Notes under the pieces: model-generated | Seen by the model: the letters and a program-made list of their open reading frames with translations, nothing else | What the model was told of the DNA's origin: nothing | Database searches by the model: none | Made by a program: the position numbers and the translations under genes | Shown here: piece after piece, positions 63,601 to 64,000 of the stretch | Layout: each line of letters opens with the position of its first letter | Position numbering within the stretch: position 1 is the first letter of the stretch | Assembly (NCBI GenBank): GCA_945875845.1 | Contig: CAMCMB010000006.1 | Location: 81,853-145,852, forward strand | From: Pirellula staleyi DSM 6068 | Lineage (GTDB): Bacteria; Planctomycetota; Planctomycetia; Pirellulales; Pirellulaceae | Direction of reading: 5' to 3' | DNA: 64,000 nt

Positions 63601-63739
63601 GGATGATAGTTGGGAGGAAACTCCTAAGGCGACGAAACCCAAGAAGAAAAAGCGATCCGAGGACACAGAAGAGGCGCTTGCGGTCACCAAGGACTTCGAC
63701 GAACAAGCACACGGAAACGAATGGGAAGATGTGGACTAA
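60647..63739 (+). CDS. ftsK: DNA translocase FtsK/SpoIIIE
   Basis: 1,030 residues. Four membrane helices in the first 195 residues (VVMFAASAVLWLSLF, IGAYLIASLMILAGVVMLR, WTLILVAVCSMP, AGSVILIVAVFIGGLLL). A long linker includes a very acidic run near 365-420 (DDDEFDEDEDATIADEEMEL). The motor has AGRTGTGKSVCLNSIISSIL (Walker A, about 630), PFIVIVVDEMADLM (Walker B, about 750) and LATQKPTVDVITGLIKSNLP. The gamma winged-helix is YEAAVDIVVREGRGSCSLLQ ... YGRAARLIDFMSEDGIVG. After it comes a basic/acidic tail. It pumps DNA at the division septum. Start has AAGG upstream. Confidence 0.96.
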   Translation: MENQRSVRWDIAAVVMFAASAVLWLSLFTHDPADNLGEFSGTLATFYSPIYAAYPFNESIQNSCGYMGAFASDLLFQATGIGAYLIASLMILAGVVMLRQQPLASPMGRSIGWTLILVAVCSMPTRFGIQPRIPVPIGGGGYLGALCNTWMNEHLAQAGSVILIVAVFIGGLLLSTEYALVRYFGFAATGSMMALKWFRLPTWTMGRHAGNLSGTFSPSRSDLPKSMTLRQNPASITAGGSNVAGQTAYPSSVTYAAPLAGGGISSNATNDSGDGGPAIRIGRRAEASLTALDLASQSKAVGRTDLTFPKATTLASIAGALFGSKKKTEGELLDDEDELQNAGSSHQSAAHKTIVSGRKPIAPRVEYHDDDEFDEDEDATIADEEMELHGDGEEVNDDEVHSQDDEDQIVVEPPKKRGAGRSRSIRSDAAHIEEDKGPRVKTRKEKTEVVDVASPQLHEDLHAQLNDTKLPEGSEEYVLPGLDLLSESDEISYDEQTEEVKKKAKVLEQTFAKFGFNIRVVEIETGPVIAQYEIELEAGLRLSKITGLADDLAIALRVPSVRIVAPIPGKNSVGIEVPNEHRQIVRMREVIEESGPQVRKQKIPLFLGKDVSGKALTVDLASLPHLLIAGRTGTGKSVCLNSIISSILMTRRPDEVRMLMIDPKMVELSCYARLPHLMHPVVIDMRKAEAILAWAVDKMQERYELLARAGVRHLTNYNQLGREELLDRLKPENDEEAELIPDHLPFIVIVVDEMADLMLTSGKEVETHIIRLAAKSRAVGIHLILATQKPTVDVITGLIKSNLPARISFQVASRTDSRVVLDEMGADKLLGNGDMLFLWPGTSALVRGQGTYLSDDEINAVVDHCSMGEQNFVQELVQLKAAKDNEEPVKPGTFKKRDDLYEAAVDIVVREGRGSCSLLQRALGIGYGRAARLIDFMSEDGIVGQYNGSQARDVVITLAQWDEMRVGTDSSEEKPSKGRGNKIRRDDSWEETPKATKPKKKKRSEDTEEALAVTKDFDEQAHGNEWEDVD

Positions 63740-63768
63740 ATACCGCAAACTCGCTGTGCATGCTTTTT

Positions 63769-63800
63769 TACCACAGAGACACAGAGAAAAGCATTTTTCT
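63769..63800. repeat. ACCACAGAGACACAGAG-type dispersed repeat
   Basis: ttaccacagagacacagaga directly downstream of ftsK is a phrase common between genes in planctomycete-type genomes. The last 260 nt of the window (63740-64000) have only low-quality open frames and no recognisable gene. Confidence 0.5.
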
Positions 63801-64000
63801 GCCCGATCGGGATCGTCAGCATTGCCACTGTGTTTTTGTGCCTATCGCATTCCTTTCGCTGCTATGTATTGTTTTGTGTCAAGGGTGGTCGGGACAATTG
63901 TTGGTAAATTTTCCGTCGTACGCCGCAAGCTGCTATTCGATCTTACGAGGGTTAGCCCGTAGATCAGTAAACTCGTTCGCGTGTAAAGCGAATTGAATCG

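Noticed and set aside
63721..63996. Plus-strand frame starting MGRCGLNTANS after ftsK
   Set aside because: It begins inside ftsK and reads through the ACCACAGAGACACAG repeat; no family resemblance.
1..64000. tRNA, rRNA or riboswitch genes
   Set aside because: I looked for cloverleaf-like and rRNA-like segments and saw none I could support; a covariance-model scan would settle it.

Overview
The window looks like chromosomal DNA of a planctomycete, most likely a Pirellulales (Pirellulaceae) member. This rests on gene content: a sulfatase next to a DUF1501 protein and a cytochrome-like DUF1549/DUF1553 protein with a PSCyt1-type CxxCH motif, a sialate O-acetylesterase, a large DUF11-type lipoprotein, a U-type exosortase, and many short palindromic intergenic repeats. 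The species call is an inference; no rRNA or other marker is present.

Layout. 1-1,070: left edge with the start of a secreted protein, dispersed repeats and a decayed IS110 transposase. 1,265-9,826: a minus-strand catabolic block (SASA esterase, PSD1 protein, DUF1501, sulfatase) with a repeat-rich gap at 7.79-8.24 kb. 9,938-12,960: a graveyard of defence-type genes: a DUF1016/PDDEXK nuclease that has lost its catalytic core, an Abi_2 gene with a nonsense codon, and fragments of an SNF2-family helicase. 13,021-20,387: housekeeping and transport genes (MFS exporter, two lipoproteins including an orphan membrane-fusion protein, a D-amino-acid dehydrogenase-like flavoprotein, a twin metal-binding-domain exported protein, an amino-acid permease). 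20,824-27,180: one 2,118-residue ORF that joins a complete AddB and a complete AddA.

27,215-53,346: a 26-kb, all-minus-strand exopolysaccharide/O-antigen locus. Read in transcription order it supplies a GDP-mannose dehydratase, then RfbF, RfbG, RfbH, a reductase and a YerE-like TPP enzyme. Together these predict a CDP-linked branched-chain 3,6-dideoxyhexose of the yersiniose type. They are followed by a Wzx flippase, glycosyltransferases, a methyltransferase, an acyltransferase, a Wzy-like polymerase, an acetyltransferase, an exosortase with an EpsI-like tail, a glycosyltransferase fused to a sulfotransferase, a membrane-anchored repeat-like protein and a last glycosyltransferase. Many junctions overlap by 1-8 nt, so translation is probably coupled. 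The reductase partner (E3) of RfbH is absent from the window.

53,699-64,000: conserved genes (nrdR, a TlpA-like protein without the redox cysteines, pdxA, a DUF11 lipoprotein, truB, ftsK) and a second copy of the 128-bp palindromic element seen at 7.8 kb.

Best candidates for something new: the single-chain AddB-AddA, the yersiniose-like branch in a planctomycete together with a glycosyltransferase-sulfotransferase fusion and an exosortase, and the short element with 20-bp terminal inverted repeats.
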